Of a stretch of 64,000 nt of DNA, positions 43,412 through 55,070 are shown in pieces. Under the pieces are notes generated by a model. That model saw only the letters and a program-made list of their open reading frames with translations. It was not told where the DNA came from and did not search any database. The stretch is from assembly GCA_031213475.1 (NCBI GenBank), contig JARUPZ010000026.1, forward strand, positions 7,378,200 to 7,442,199, read 5' to 3'. The translations under genes and the position numbers were made by a program. Position 1 is the stretch's first letter, and the number at the start of each line of letters is the position of its first letter. Source of the stretch: Nereocystis luetkeana. Its lineage: Eukaryota; Sar; Phaeophyceae; Laminariales; Laminariaceae.

Positions 43412-45160
43412 AATTACTCTACCTGTCATGTACAATACGAGTGAGGATTCAAAAATGATGTACTGAGCAGCAGACTAAAGCGGCCAGTTCGAGTACCATC
43501 TAGTGCTAATAGTCGATTCCCGCGGTGCCAATTTTCGACATCAGATTGCTTTTTCTCGAATATCATGGTGGATTCGAGTGCCGTTTGACGTGATCGATAG
43601 CCCATAGCCGACATGCTGTATTGCTGTTTCACTTACTTCAACTCAAGGAGGCAACTCTGACCGCGTGAGGAAATATACGAAGTTCCTTTTTCGGCAATTC
43701 ATGTTCCAAGTCTTGAGTGTTGACCGATTTTTTTTTTTTAATAACGGTAACCATACGGTCATAGCGACGTGATAAAACTCGCGAGACGCCTCTTAGCTCG
43801 AGTATTTGTCGTGCAATATTTGAGGTGTACACGGCCGTTTTTAATCAAGAGGGTATTCAAAGGAAATTTCCGGGTGCCAATCACTTTGGGTCTTAGTCCC
43901 GCTTCCAAACATTTGGAATGCGTTTTGGTGGCGGAATATGCCTTCGTCGGCATTTTTAAGCGATGGACGGCAATGGTGTATGAGGTTGGCCTGTGCGCCC
44001 CCGATGTGGATGGAAAATCGGGGAACTGGCGAATGCTTCAGATCTAACAGTTCAGCCCGACACGTGCCTCTTCTGCAGCGATGACGGCTAACGCATAAAC
44101 CGGGACCCTGTTCTGGCCATGGTGAAATACGGCACGGTGAAATGAGTAGGTGGACACGCCTTGAATGTCCGGCCAATATCAACCAACTGAATACGATAGC
44201 TACCGTAGTAGTCAAAGTTATGTTACGTCCGTATTCACCTGTTTCCTCGCCTGAGTGTCACCGCGGCTAATGGGGCTGTACACAGCCGCCCAGCCTTTCA
44301 TTGTAGGCGGTTGATTATTGCACCGAGTTCGGTCCCCACGAATATGTATTTGAAAATACGGAAATTGTGAGATGTCTGGTTGTCGGATGCGGTGTAAGGC
44401 AGGCATGAATCGCTGCTACGTAGCGATACCGTAACGGCAGCGCAGGCTTCTGGTCCCACCTGCTCAAGCGTAGATACTCGGAAGCTGCCGGGAGACAGGT
44501 GAAGACCATTGGAAGATTTACGCCGGCCAACCACGCGAACGCTTCTTTGTCACGTGCAATGTACGACTACATTCACGCAAGAAGAGATCCAGGAGAGCCG
44601 ACGGTGGTTGTTTTCTTGCGATGATAGTGCAACGTATTCTTGAAAACAGGCGGACTAGAACAACACAACCCGCGATTATGAGGGGCTCGCAGGGCGGCAA
44701 TGGCGAGGTTCATGAAAATCGTGTGACGGAAAACGGCTAAAGTGGTGAATACCACACAGAGTAGATCACGAGCACTCGGGTGGGAAACGCCAAAAGGCGT
44801 CGCGATGATACCCACTATGTAACCGGGATATAGTTGCCGCTGAGATGTGATTTCAAGAAGGGCTGTTTGCGAGCGAACCAAGGCACATCTAAAGCATACC
44901 ATACATTTGGGTGAGACAACGCAGCATGAGAAATGCAGTCGATGTCTCACATAGACGGGCGGGCATGATGTACAAACATCGCAATACCAGCGGCCGTGCC
45001 AGGGTATACAAGCAGAACTCGTGAGACAAAATTGGCAATATACACACACTACATGTCGCGAATAGTCGTTTCGCTACACACCACTTGGGTTTTGGGAAGA
45101 AAGGCTACATTCACGTACCCGCTGAGAGTAGAGGTGGGCGTCTTGATCGTGGTGGGTACG
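43412..45160. other. Gene-poor stretch with one cysteine-rich minus frame
   Basis: The minus frame 44573-45049 is open for 158 codons and starts with many Cys (CVYCQFC, WYCDVCTSCP, CCVVSPKCMVCFRC), but it opens without an ATG and has no recognised zinc-finger spacing. A plus ORF at 43769-44047 (92 codons) is also unassigned. Nothing else seen. Confidence 0.35.
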
Positions 45161-45170
45161 TTGGCAGCCA

Positions 45171-45252
45171 CACAAGCAGCAGCAGCAGTAGCAGCAGCAG
45201 CAGGAGGAGGAGCATTTGGCGGCAGCAGCAGCAGCAGCAGCAGCAGCTACAG
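45171..45252. repeat. CAG/AGC microsatellite
   Basis: Interrupted CAG runs broken by AGGAGG and TTTGGCGG. Such tracts are common in brown algal DNA. No coding frame around it is convincing. Confidence 0.95.
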
Positions 45253-46083
45253 CTACCTACACCACTACCAGCAACAAAGAAACAACGACAACCATGGACA
45301 GCGACATCGACCAGTAGGCGCAGCAACAACAACCAGCACCTGAGGAGGGGAGAAGCACGAACCCCCACGAACGTTGTGACATCCTGTTTTATTTATATTC
45401 GTCCACGATAGGGCTGAGGGTCACGATGTTCACATGCCCTTCTTCCAGAAACATAGCACGAGGTATGAACGGAGCCATGTGGGCCGAATTAGAAGGTAGC
45501 CCACACAGGTCAGGTACAACAGCATTACCCCCCTCACATGATACTTCAGATAAGTACAGCAGTACTGCTGTAGGGCAAAATGATTGTACAGGTGCTACTC
45601 CCGTGCGCACCGAGACCCCGCACGCGGCCTTCGCATCAGGCAGGCACACGTAACACTGTTCAGAGAGTGTGTGTAGCCGGGCTGATCCCATTCCAACTGG
45701 CAAAATGAACCGTTACAGCAAGGTACCCTCCAGTTATGGTACTGATCCATCCTAGCTGGGATGTCGATCGATTCTTAAAGGGGTTTGACCAACGGTGCAC
45801 TTTAAAGTGGAGTAGGGCAAGTGGTGCGCGAGCGATGTATTGCACCGCGAGCAGCAGCATCTACGACATGTACTGAACGTTTCCCCCGTCGACAAACACC
45901 GGTCCGTATCGGCCACGATCGGGCATGTCTTCGTGTGATCTCTGAGCCCGTCTGCGGTCTGGAAGACTCGACACGTCTGTCGGTTTGACATCTTCCATAC
46001 ATCGATTAGTGGTAAAATGATAACTATATTAGTGGTGGAACATCGGCCCATCATATACCTACGTAATGATGACGAACTCAAAT
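45253..46083. other. No gene recognised
   Basis: Both strands hold only short ORFs without family features. Confidence 0.5.
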
Positions 46084-46215
46084 CGAAACGTACGTAACAG
46101 GTGTGTGCCGAATGGACAACAACAGCAGTATTAGTCAATCATTACAGCATCGAAACCTACGTAACAGGTATGTGCCGCATGGACAACAGCAGTAGTAGTC
46201 AACCAGTACAGCTGC
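46084..46215. repeat. Tandem duplication, 2 x about 66 bp
   Basis: Both units contain CGAAAC-TACGTAACAGGT, TGTGCCG-ATGGACAACA and CAGTA-TAGTCAA. Diverged by several substitutions. Confidence 0.8.
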
Positions 46216-47749
46216 TGCAGTAGATCCAGCACCGCCTGGAGTCGTACCACTGCACAGGGGGCAGACAACGACCCATATACATGTAGTAGCAGCGCAGCCC
46301 TACGACCACACACAGCTAGCTCTCCATCAACATAGCCGGTACGAAACAAAGCATGCGTGTTCGGAGCGTACTGACTATTTGACTCGCGGATTGAAAAAAA
46401 AAAAACGAAGGTGCATTGTTCGCCTCATTGTGATACGACCTTCAACCCGAACATTGATAATACAGCAAGCAGTAGCTCACCACCACCCTCCGCAGCAGCA
46501 GCAGCGGCAGGTAAAATCACAAGCAATATCACAGCAGGACATTTACAGAGGTCGAGGTGCTTTTACTAAGAAGATTTTCGCTGCCACGTGTTTGTGACAT
46601 ATGAGCAGCGTGAAGGCGTGTTCGGCTATATTGATCTACACGTACGAATCAAAAACTAAATCTCGGAGTACTTGTGGTATCATATCCTCCGGAAAAACTA
46701 GGAAAAACAATGAATGCTACCGGCCACAAACAAAAAAACAATATTTTCATTTTGAAGCTGTTAAAGAAACAACAAAACGTGGGCATAAGCACACCTACTA
46801 GATTTGCACCCTCACAAACCTCTCTGCTTAGCGGACCAGCGAGGGCGTGCCTATAGATAGCTAACGCCCCTGCTTGCGACGTGTACATGCCCGTGCTTCC
46901 TTCTTCCGTGTTGCGTAAGTCGCAGAGGGCGAGCTGTGGGTTTGGTCAAAGAGCACTTAGTCTCGTAGTCGAAAGCGGAAATTTACAGGAGGAGTTCAAA
47001 TACAATAATCTTTTGGTGCGTATGTTATGTTCCTTGTTTCCTCTCGGCCCGTACATACCAGGATGTTTTATTATTTGTCGCTACGCGTGTGGTATTGCTT
47101 CTGTAGTTCGGCTTTCATATCCTAATAGGTCAAATATCAAGAATCTATGGGTGACGAGTTTCTCTATATCTCCTCGTGTTGTGGCACCTATACGTGGTGC
47201 GTGAATGGTGGGTAGATTGCGCGCTAAATTTAAGGACAAAACGAGAGCACTTGATACGCAGTGATTTGTCGCCACATTTTTCGCGTAGATTATTTACTGC
47301 ATTTCGGCGAAGTTGCTCGCTGGCTCTTGAATAGCTTGTTCATGGCAGCGTTTGCCCAAATTCCCACGATGCGTTTCGAACATTAGAACATTTATCATTT
47401 TGACAGATGGATGCAATCTGATGTAAACATGATATCTGGTATGTCCCATGAAATATAAGTGTGCAGGCGCCCGATGAGAATATCGTGAAGGCGAGCTATC
47501 GAGCCACCCTGATCCCATGCACGAAACCACCGCCTTACATAGAGGTATGCTATCCGGCGCAGCGCGGACAGTCTAAGCACAGCTTGGCACGCTAGGCTCT
47601 AAAGACCGTCATCGGTCAGCGTCTGAGACCCTTCCTTGTAATACTGCTGTGCCAAAGAGCGACCAAGGTTGGAAGGGGCTTTCCAGGAGAATAACTGTGA
47701 CTGATGACAAATCGCGGCCATGATGCCACGTACTTCAAGTCTGGGCCGT
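46216..47749. other. No gene recognised
   Basis: A short CAG tract near 46495 and many short frames; nothing assignable. Confidence 0.5.
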
Positions 47750-47876
47750 TGCGTCTACGCAAAAAACATTTCTCCAGCCGACTCCAAACAGTCAAACAGC
47801 TACAGCAGTGGTTACGCTATAGCGCCGGCGGCGCGCTATAGCGCCTGCGAAATAGCTAAGCGTAGACATAAGACGC
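47750..47876. repeat. Short inverted-repeat element or hairpin
   Basis: GCGTCTACGCAAAA near the left and GCGTAGACATAAGACGCAAAA near the right form inverted and direct matches. The centre is the near-palindrome CGCTATAGCGCC-GGCG-GCGCGCTATAGCG. Could be a small MITE or a recombination hot spot. Confidence 0.5.
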
Positions 47877-48055
47877 AAAAGTGTCAAACCGGCGCTATAG
47901 AGGGGTGGCACCTATAGTGTCAGCGTTGGCACCTTTGCGTCTCTCGTTAGAGGCGGAATGATAAATGGGTAAATGGGACACCCGAGGTTCGGCCCCACCT
48001 GCTTGTTGTATAGCTGTTTTGTACTCCTAATTGCCGGTGGCCGCGTAGTTAGTAG
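47877..48055. other. No gene recognised
   Basis: It contains the repeated words GGCGCTATAG and TGGCACC next to the hairpin element. Confidence 0.45.
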
Positions 48056-48165
48056 GAGGAGAAGTGGTGCTAGTAGTAGCCGTAGTAGCAGTAGTAGTAG
48101 AAGTGGTAGCAGTAATACTCGTAGAAGTAGTAGGGGTAGCAGCAGTAGTAGGAGGAGTGTTGATT
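48056..48165. repeat. AGT/AGC microsatellite
   Basis: Degenerate AGT/AGC/AGG triplets over about 110 bp. Confidence 0.9.
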
Positions 48166-48522
48166 AATTGTATTGGTGTTGATAATATAGTGCTGTTGTA
48201 ATATTATGCAGGTATATTAGTAGTTGTAGTTTTTTTGTTTTTTTGTTTTTTTCTTCTCATCTCATTCATTATCTTCGCCCGTCTTCTTCTCTCTCTCCTT
48301 CCAACTCGTAACTCAGATCCGGGGTCACATAGCAGGCTCTTCTACCCCCTTCCCGCTACGGTACGTGCCTTCATTTTTATCGCGTGAAGATGTCAGCCTT
48401 TTTCTTCCCTCGTCGACTTGCGTCGAACTGTGCCTACCCACGCTGCAAGGCGCTCTCAACAATTGAATCCTTTTGATTTTTATTTTTAGTTTCTTATAAA
48501 ATAGAAAATAAAGCCAAATGTC

Positions 48523-48597
48523 CGACCCACCTGGGGCTCGAACCCAGGACTCAAAACACAAGTAGAATTCGAGGTTGACCACTTGAACCACCGGGGC
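48523..48597 (-). ncRNA. tRNA-like sequence (probably pseudo-tRNA or SINE head)
   Basis: On the minus strand TGGTTCAAGTGG fits the A-box and GGTTCGAGCC the B-box of RNA polymerase III promoters, at the normal spacing. CTGGG-TTCGAGC-CCCAG is a perfect T arm. The acceptor stem (GCCCCGG against GTGGGTC) and the anticodon stem pair badly, so it is unlikely to be a working tRNA. A tRNA-derived SINE or a dead gene fits better. Confidence 0.5.
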
Positions 48598-48735
48598 GAC
48601 CGGCATAGTTTATAATTCCTCTGTAGTAGTAGTCGTAGTAGCAGTAGAAGATGAGCGCCGTTTGCCGCTGAATATATCACCGTTCTTTTCCTGATGGAAC
48701 ACAACGGGGCCACCAGTATACGAGTATATAGTGGG

Positions 48736-49136
48736 ACTACGGTACTGCTATATACTCGTAGACGTACCCACCAACAAATGTCAAGAAGTCCACCTTGCAC
48801 AATGGTCCTCTGTTGCGCTAACCACGCCAGCCAACTTTGTTGCCATCGTACCTGAGGCCACGGCAGTTGTTCCGTTGCGTTTCCTACCCGTACCGGGTCA
48901 GGGTATACACATACGTTGCACGAGGTACCAAGTGCGTATCATATACCAGGTAACACTGTGACCGAGAAAACAAGCTACGTTTATTGTTGATATAAATTTC
49001 CATGTGTTGTTAATATTTCCCATCAGAATTACATGCTGCAGCTTTTTGCAAGACGCGATTGCACACAGGGTAGGTTTTTGCCACAAATGCCACAATTACC
49101 CCTTATGCCAACAGCGAGAAAGGACGCTAAACACTG
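48736..49136 (+). CDS. Possible two-exon ORF, unknown function
   Basis: A plus frame (SSVALTTPANFVAIVPEATA, then RFLPVPGQGIHIRC) reaches a donor CAG|GTAACA. An acceptor CCCATCAG about 75 bp later continues the frame (NYMLQLFARRDCTQG) to a stop. A second frame overlaps the same bases with similar character, so support is weak. Confidence 0.2.
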
Positions 49137-49584
49137 ACGGACAGATTGATTTGAAGAATGGAACCAGGGTGCGTGCTGCGGAAAACCCTCGTGGAGCCGA
49201 CACATACTATCTGAAAGTTGGCATGCGCCCGTACGTACGAAGCACGAGTAATCAGGAGGCACGCGAACGCAAAGCACAAGCTTTTTTTGTAGGTTCCGCA
49301 AGGAAAAGAAGCCTCTTGATAGGAACGGATCGTACGGGAGTAGGGGTCACGGTGTGTGTGATTCAATTTGTTTTTCGCAACGTTTGTCCACCGCGTTTAA
49401 CGCACACGGCACCAATGCCAGTCCCGACAGGCTCTGTGCACGCACGCCAACTAGCGAAACCATCTCCTGAAGGTGTGGCTCTAAGTCGTTCAAAGTTGAT
49501 CGAGTAAGGAAACGTGCGTAGGAACATAGCTGGGCCATGGTCCCAAAAACAAACAGAACTGTAAAATATCACACATTGCGATTT
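49137..49584. other. No assigned gene
   Basis: The plus frame 49004-49507 is open for 167 codons but has no ATG at its head and no family signature. Confidence 0.3.
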
Positions 49585-50440
49585 TTGTTCTTTGAGCTCT
49601 ACTCAACGAAACCCAACTCTACGAGTATTCAAAGGCAGAAAGTGCCTGTCCGCAGCAACGTTCGGGCTGTGTCCTTAAGACATGCCGCGGGTGATTTCGT
49701 CGGGCCCACCCTCCTACTGATGAAGCAAAGAAACCTCTGATATATCGTGCAGCAGTAGTAGCGGTGGCACCTGTGAGAACGGTTTTATGTGTTTTTAGTT
49801 CTACTTGACGAAACCCAACTCTACGAGACTCAAAGGCAGAATGTGTCTGTCCACAGCAACGTTCGGCCCGTGTCCTTAAGATATTAATGATATCTGCAGG
49901 TGGTATTGTCAGGCCCAACCTCCAAGGGATGAAGGGACGGAGAAGCAGGAAAAGCTCTGCTCTATATGTCGTACAGCAGTAGTAGGCGTGGCACCTGCTA
50001 TAACGGAATATGTTCCTTGATTTCTACTTAACAAAGCCCAACTCCACGAGTACTCGTAGGAAGACTGTGGTAACGTTCGGGTCGTTTCCCTAAGACATGC
50101 TGCAGGTGGTATCGACAGGCACACCCTCCTACCGATGAGAGGACGGAGAAGCAGGAGAACCTTTGCCATAGATGCCGTGCAGCAATAGCAGTGGTGTGGT
50201 GGCACCCGTAAGAACGGTTTGTGTTTCCTTAGTGCTACCTATACGCAACTCTACGAGCACCAGAGGCAGAATGTTCATGTCCACAGCAACATTCGGGCCG
50301 TGTCCCTAAGACATGCTGCAGGCGGTACTGTCAGGCCCACCCTCCTACTGATGAGGGGACGGAGAAGCACGAGAGGCTCTGCTGTAGCAACAGAAGTAGT
50401 GGTGGAGGCTGCTACGAAAAGCTGTGTTGGATACATCGTC
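49585..50440. repeat. Tandem array type 1, four units of about 210 bp
   Basis: Units begin near 49585, 49792, 50018 and 50229. Each has CCCAACTC-ACGAGTA, AGCAACGTTCGGGC-GTGTCC-TAAGACATG, AGGCCCACCCTCCTACTGAT and GCAGCAGTAGTAG-GGTGGCACCTG. Confidence 0.9.
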
Positions 50441-50859
50441 GATTTTTTTGTTCTTAATTCATGCGAATTTCAAGTTGGGGAATAAGGGAACACACAACAA
50501 AATCGAGTCCGTGTACCACGAATTCTACGGTAGGACCGACAAGCCCAGCGTACAGCCACGCTAACCCTTGTCTCGGGTGCCCTACTGCTAGTGCTGCTGC
50601 GGCTGTTGTTGTGCTGCTGGAGAAACTCTCCGGGGAATGTCGAACAGCAGTAGGAGTTGGGGCACCTGCTACCAGAACCTTTCCCTGTTGAACACAAGCC
50701 AGGAGCAGATTTTTCGTCTTGAAATCATACCGAATATGGCGTTGGGGAACCAGGAAACACCCAACAGAGTCGAGTACTTGAACAAAGGGTTCAAGGGATA
50801 GACCGACAAGCCGAGCGTACACCGACGCTGACCCTGGTCTCGCTCGCTCGTTCGCTCTA

Positions 50860-50896
<37 letters not shown>

Positions 50897-50897
50897 C
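50441..50897. repeat. Tandem array type 2, two units of about 245 bp
   Basis: Both contain TTGGGGAA-AGG-AACACCCAACA, GAGTCGAGTAC, GACCGACAAGCC-AGCGTACA and GACGCTGACCCT-GTCTCG. The second unit ends in a CTG microsatellite. TCGAACAGCAGTAG-GGGCACCTGCTA links it to array type 1. Confidence 0.85.
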
Positions 50898-51569
50898 GCC
50901 GTCACGCCCGTAGCTGCTGCTAGAATTTGTTTGGGTTAGGCTGGTTCCTATGCTGTTCGATTTCGAGCTTCACATGTATTATTTTTCAAAAAAAGAAAGA
51001 AAACATCTGCTTGTGCAGCCCGGCTGTGCAAAATTTGACAGGATTATTTTCGATTTGAGAATCCGATGGCCCAAGTCGTCAGAGTTTGGCCCAAAATCCG
51101 AAGATGTGAGCTATCAGATGTTCTAATCGAAAAATGGAATGACCTCCAAATTTAATATGTTATCCACGACAGCAAGCAGCAGCAGAACGATCGATGAGTT
51201 GGATGGTGACACAGCTGTAGCGCGACGTTGCTTTGCGCCCGATGCATGGACGGTGCTTCCCTCCCTGGCCAGACTGCAATCGGCTAGCACGGGCTCGGGC
51301 CTAGAGACCAAGATAACCGCATTCGGCGCGCAGCTCTCCGTGGATACGGAATCGTAGCCTACAGCAGCAGCAGCAGTCAGTCCCATTGCAAAGCACAAAA
51401 TACCAAAACAGGTTGACGCTGGCGCACTCGGTGCGTCTCTTCGCCGCCAGACCAAACGCAGTCAGCGATGGCTCGGATGCTTGGGCCCAACGCGCAATGC
51501 GGAGCACCGAGTACGTGCTTTCGCCAAACCACAACAACAGCAGCTGGTACGCTCGAATCTCTGCACGCA
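50898..51569. other. No gene recognised
   Basis: Short AGC tracts near 51172 and 51363. No assignable ORF. Confidence 0.5.
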
Positions 51570-51594
51570 CAATATATATATATATATATATATC
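51570..51594. repeat. AT microsatellite
   Basis: About 12 AT dinucleotides. Confidence 0.95.
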
Positions 51595-52395
51595 CCAATT
51601 TTTCGCACCGATGGAAAACTGCTTCGATTTGCGAGGTTCAGGCTGACTCTTATGGGAGCCGAAGCCAGGGTACATAACAGGGTTTGTAGAGAAATCCAGG
51701 ACTAATTTCGTGCCAGATCCGATTTATTGAATCTTATCGATGGACAAAAAAAACAGAAATCTCTAAAACATTTTCGGTATTTCGATCAGAAATGGCCTGG
51801 CCAGACGAAACCAGACACCTGTTCGGTACGGTCCCAGAGCTGGCCGAAACCGAGATTTTGAACCCCACACAGGAGGCATAACGTGGCGAGCCCAGTCAGT
51901 ACTCGTGCATATCATCGCTACTACTGCCGTACTCCCTCGGTATCTCTTACACGGTATCCCGACAAAAAGCGGCAGCTAGGACTCCAAGCTCAGGTGATGG
52001 CCAACCACACTGACTACACCACATGCTCTTGGGGATAGTCGTTGAGTGCTTGAGTTTTCTACGATGCATGCCAAGGCACTGCTCCTTGATGCTGCAGCAG
52101 ACTGCCCATCTTGACGCTTCGTAGAAGGAAGCCAACCCAGCCCGAGAAGCTCGAGTCTGCAAAGGCCAGCCTCATGCTACCCGGCGGGTACCAAACAGGA
52201 TACGTGGGTGCCGTGTATTGCTGTGTGTCCGCCGAAGTCAAATATTGCGGTAACTCCTCCCTCCCACGTTCTTTCCACCCAAACGAGACCCCGGCATATT
52301 TGCGCAAAACATTATCAATAGTAAGTTAGCAAAAGGAATTGCGATGGGGCCAGAATGTGAAGCTTGGAATCTGAATCGCATAGGAAACACCTAAA
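51595..52395. other. No gene recognised
   Basis: Only short ORFs. Confidence 0.5.
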
Positions 52396-52484
52396 CCCTT
52401 TTAGGACTGCAGTCCCGTTACGGGGACAAACTACTTAAAAATTGAGTGGTTTGTCCCCAAAATGGTACTGCAGCTCTAAAAAGT
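52396..52484. mobile_element. Family B MITE, copy 5
   Basis: Left arm CCCTTTTAGGACTGCAGTCC, right arm GGTACTGCAGCTCTAAAAAG with GGGGACAAACTACTTAAAAA between. Confidence 0.85.
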
Positions 52485-53743
52485 GTATACATACGAACGC
52501 GTACGTAGATGTTCGTTCTTGCTGCAACCCGTATTCGCGGAGCAGGATGCATCGCAGATTTGATTACTCATAGATACTGAGGTTGCGCCTCATGCCACTT
52601 ACCACCGATTAGTATTACAGTGAGTGATCATATTTTCGCAAACAAGACCCATCCATCATCCATGCTGCGAGCCTCACCTGGTCAGCTCTTCAAGCTAGAT
52701 GAAGGAACCGCGAAACGATGGCCGCACTCCGGGTCCTCTTGCTCGAAATCGCGGCTAAAAGAGACGCAAATAACCGTTGGGCGCCAGATATTAGCTGCTG
52801 TAGGCCACAGTCAGTGCTTTGTAGAAATGAGAAGAAGACTGGCATGAGGGGGATGAGGCTCTGTATTTGTCCCCCGTCCCCGAACATAATGCCGCTTTTA
52901 GTCCAACAAAACCTGAAAAACGAAGCAAGTAAACCGTCAAAACGTTACTGCCAACTGGCTACACACGAACCCTGTACGCCACCATCCCTCATGGAAAGGG
53001 GTCTGCAGCAGCTAGCGTTCGGGCCTAATGACTCCTTTGGATCTTCTTTGGTTGGCGAGTCCGATCATAACGATTCGCAGAGAAGTGGTTGCTTCTTGTT
53101 CCAAAGAGTAGCCGCCAGAGCTAAACAGGTGAGGCTTGCAATATGATACCTGGTACCAGGTATGGAGCTCGTTCCCTACTCCCAAGAAAAGACATTCCCA
53201 TTGCTTCTAAGGTCTGAGGTGCCGAGTCCCTGGTGTCGGGACGGCGAGACCCAATCCGTACTAGAGAGACAAACTGGCGTCTGGTACCCAAAGCTTCACA
53301 CACGTCTTTCTCGGCTGGCGAGTCCGAGCAAGTCGAGCCGCAGTGCAGGCATTGTTTTGTGATTGCCTCCTATTAATAGAGACATACATGCGGGAGAGAC
53401 TAAAGAGACTCGTTCTGGGCCTTGTTTCCAACATTTTTTGCGAGCATCATGAACACGAGGTACGTATGTACCTCGTGTACAACCGCACGTGCTCGTGTCA
53501 TACGTACCAGATATTTACATTTTGCCAAGATGATGACCCTCGGGTCTCGCTCTAGTCACTCTTTGCGGAAGTGGCTAGGAAACGTTTTCTGGAGTGCTGG
53601 GGTGGGTGGTTTGGCGTGGTACCATACAGCGCGGCGTACATAGTATGGCAGACTTTCGACCACGTATGTGTTTCCACCCAACGACAGCCAGCGAACCCAG
53701 TGTCCGTGTTGGTATTTCACCTTCCACAGAGGCAAGCTCGTAA
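52485..53743. other. No assigned gene
   Basis: The plus frame 52718-53146 (142 codons) has no family features. There is an 18-bp perfect palindrome ATACCTGGTACCAGGTAT at 53146-53163. Confidence 0.45.
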
Positions 53744-53834
53744 CCCTTTTAGAACTGTAGTACCGTTTCGGGGACAAACCACTCAAATTTCAAGTATTTT
53801 TTCCTCAAAACGGGACTGACTGCGGTGCTAAAAG
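53744..53834. mobile_element. Family B MITE, copy 6
   Basis: Left arm CCCTTTTAGAACTGTAGTAC, right arm CAAAACGGGACTGACTGCGG then TGCTAAAAGAG. The right arm has a short internal GACT repeat. Confidence 0.85.
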
Positions 53835-54411
53835 AGCTGAGTAAGAAACCACGAGACAGGAGCAATTAATCAGCCAACCTGACAATGCATATAGTGAAAA
53901 AAATAGGCGACGCAACGCCAAAGCCGTGGATGTACCCTGATAGTGAATACTTCCGGGGTTTTTGGCCGTGGTACCTTAAGTTGGTCTATATGCTGGGCGC
54001 ATACGGCAGAACAGAGGCCAGTAAACTACAGCAGTCTTGTAGACTATAGTCGCGTCGCTGAAGAGAAATATCTGATCAAAACGAAAGGGGTACCAGATAT
54101 ACGAGTTTGAAGAGAAGGAATGAAAGCATGAGATCTCTCTTGTTTTTGGAAAAAAAAAAAGCCAAAAAAAAAACTCCGCCCCGGGAATTTTGAGACATGA
54201 AAAGGTACACGGCAAATTTTAGGGCTTCCCCTAAATATGCACACAAGGATGGTAAAAAATTGATCTCTACTAGATATAAACCTCGGTCCGCTCGGTTTTA
54301 ACCCCCCGCCGTTATAGGCTTTTCGAGCTCCTTTTCGCAAATCCTCCCCCCCCCCTGACGAGGCAAAAGAACGACTACGCGAAACTTGCATGCTAAACTG
54401 GTATTGGAAGC
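53835..54411. other. No gene recognised
   Basis: Two A runs near 54151 and 54165; otherwise nothing. Confidence 0.5.
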
Positions 54412-55070
54412 ACCAAGCTGCCTAGAGCACGACACACAAGACAGGACGACCCCCACCCGCTTCGTACAGCGGCGACGTCAGTAGAAGCACCACGCTGCCG
54501 TTTCTGGGCGGTGGCGAGCCCGGTAGCTTCTGTATTCGTCAGTGGTGTGCAGTGACCCCTCTCAACACACAGCGGGCTTTTCCCTGTTGTGCTCGACAGC
54601 ACAGAAACGTTGTTGAGCTTGAAGGAGCATTTCCGTAACCACCGAGCTGGCTAGGACGCAAGATACAAGACAAGGCACGCCCTACGCGCTTGGTACGGCG
54701 TTGTGATAAGTGGTACAAACAGGACGTTGCTGCGGGTCGTTGGACGTGGACCCGGTAACTCCCGTTTTCGTGAGCAGAATGGAATTTTTGGTCTCTCGAA
54801 AAAAGCGACCCCTAATTCCAGTAATCTCCACAACGCAACCATGAGGTCGAATCGTATTTCAGAACAGGTGACCTCACTCCGACATCACACACAAGACAAC
54901 ATCAGCCTTACCTTCTTGATGTGGTAACGGCATGAGTAGTATTGATAAGAGCACGCCGTTGCTGAGTGCTTTGGGTCGGGAGCGTGATAGCTGCCGCACA
55001 CGCCTGCTGACTCTGTCGCAGTTGCACAATGGTGCAAGAACTTCAGTATCACCCATCAGGCTACTCGGCT
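54412..55070. repeat. Diverged tandem array, three units of about 225 bp
   Basis: Units start near 54412, 54641 and 54864. Shared blocks are ACACACAAGACA, the CTTCGTACGGCG-like block, CACGCCGTTGCTG-GTGCTTTGGGT and CGTGGA-CCCGGTA-CT. The third unit is weakest. Confidence 0.65.

Noticed and set aside
44573-45049. Cysteine-rich minus ORF as a zinc-finger gene
   Set aside because: No ATG at the head, no regular Cys/His spacing, and no neighbouring exon evidence.
48523-48597. Functional tRNA gene
   Set aside because: Acceptor and anticodon stems pair poorly and position 37 is not a purine; kept only as tRNA-like.
53146-53163. Perfect palindrome ATACCTGGTACCAGGTAT as an operator
   Set aside because: Similar TACCAGGTA words occur at several unrelated places and no gene start is nearby.
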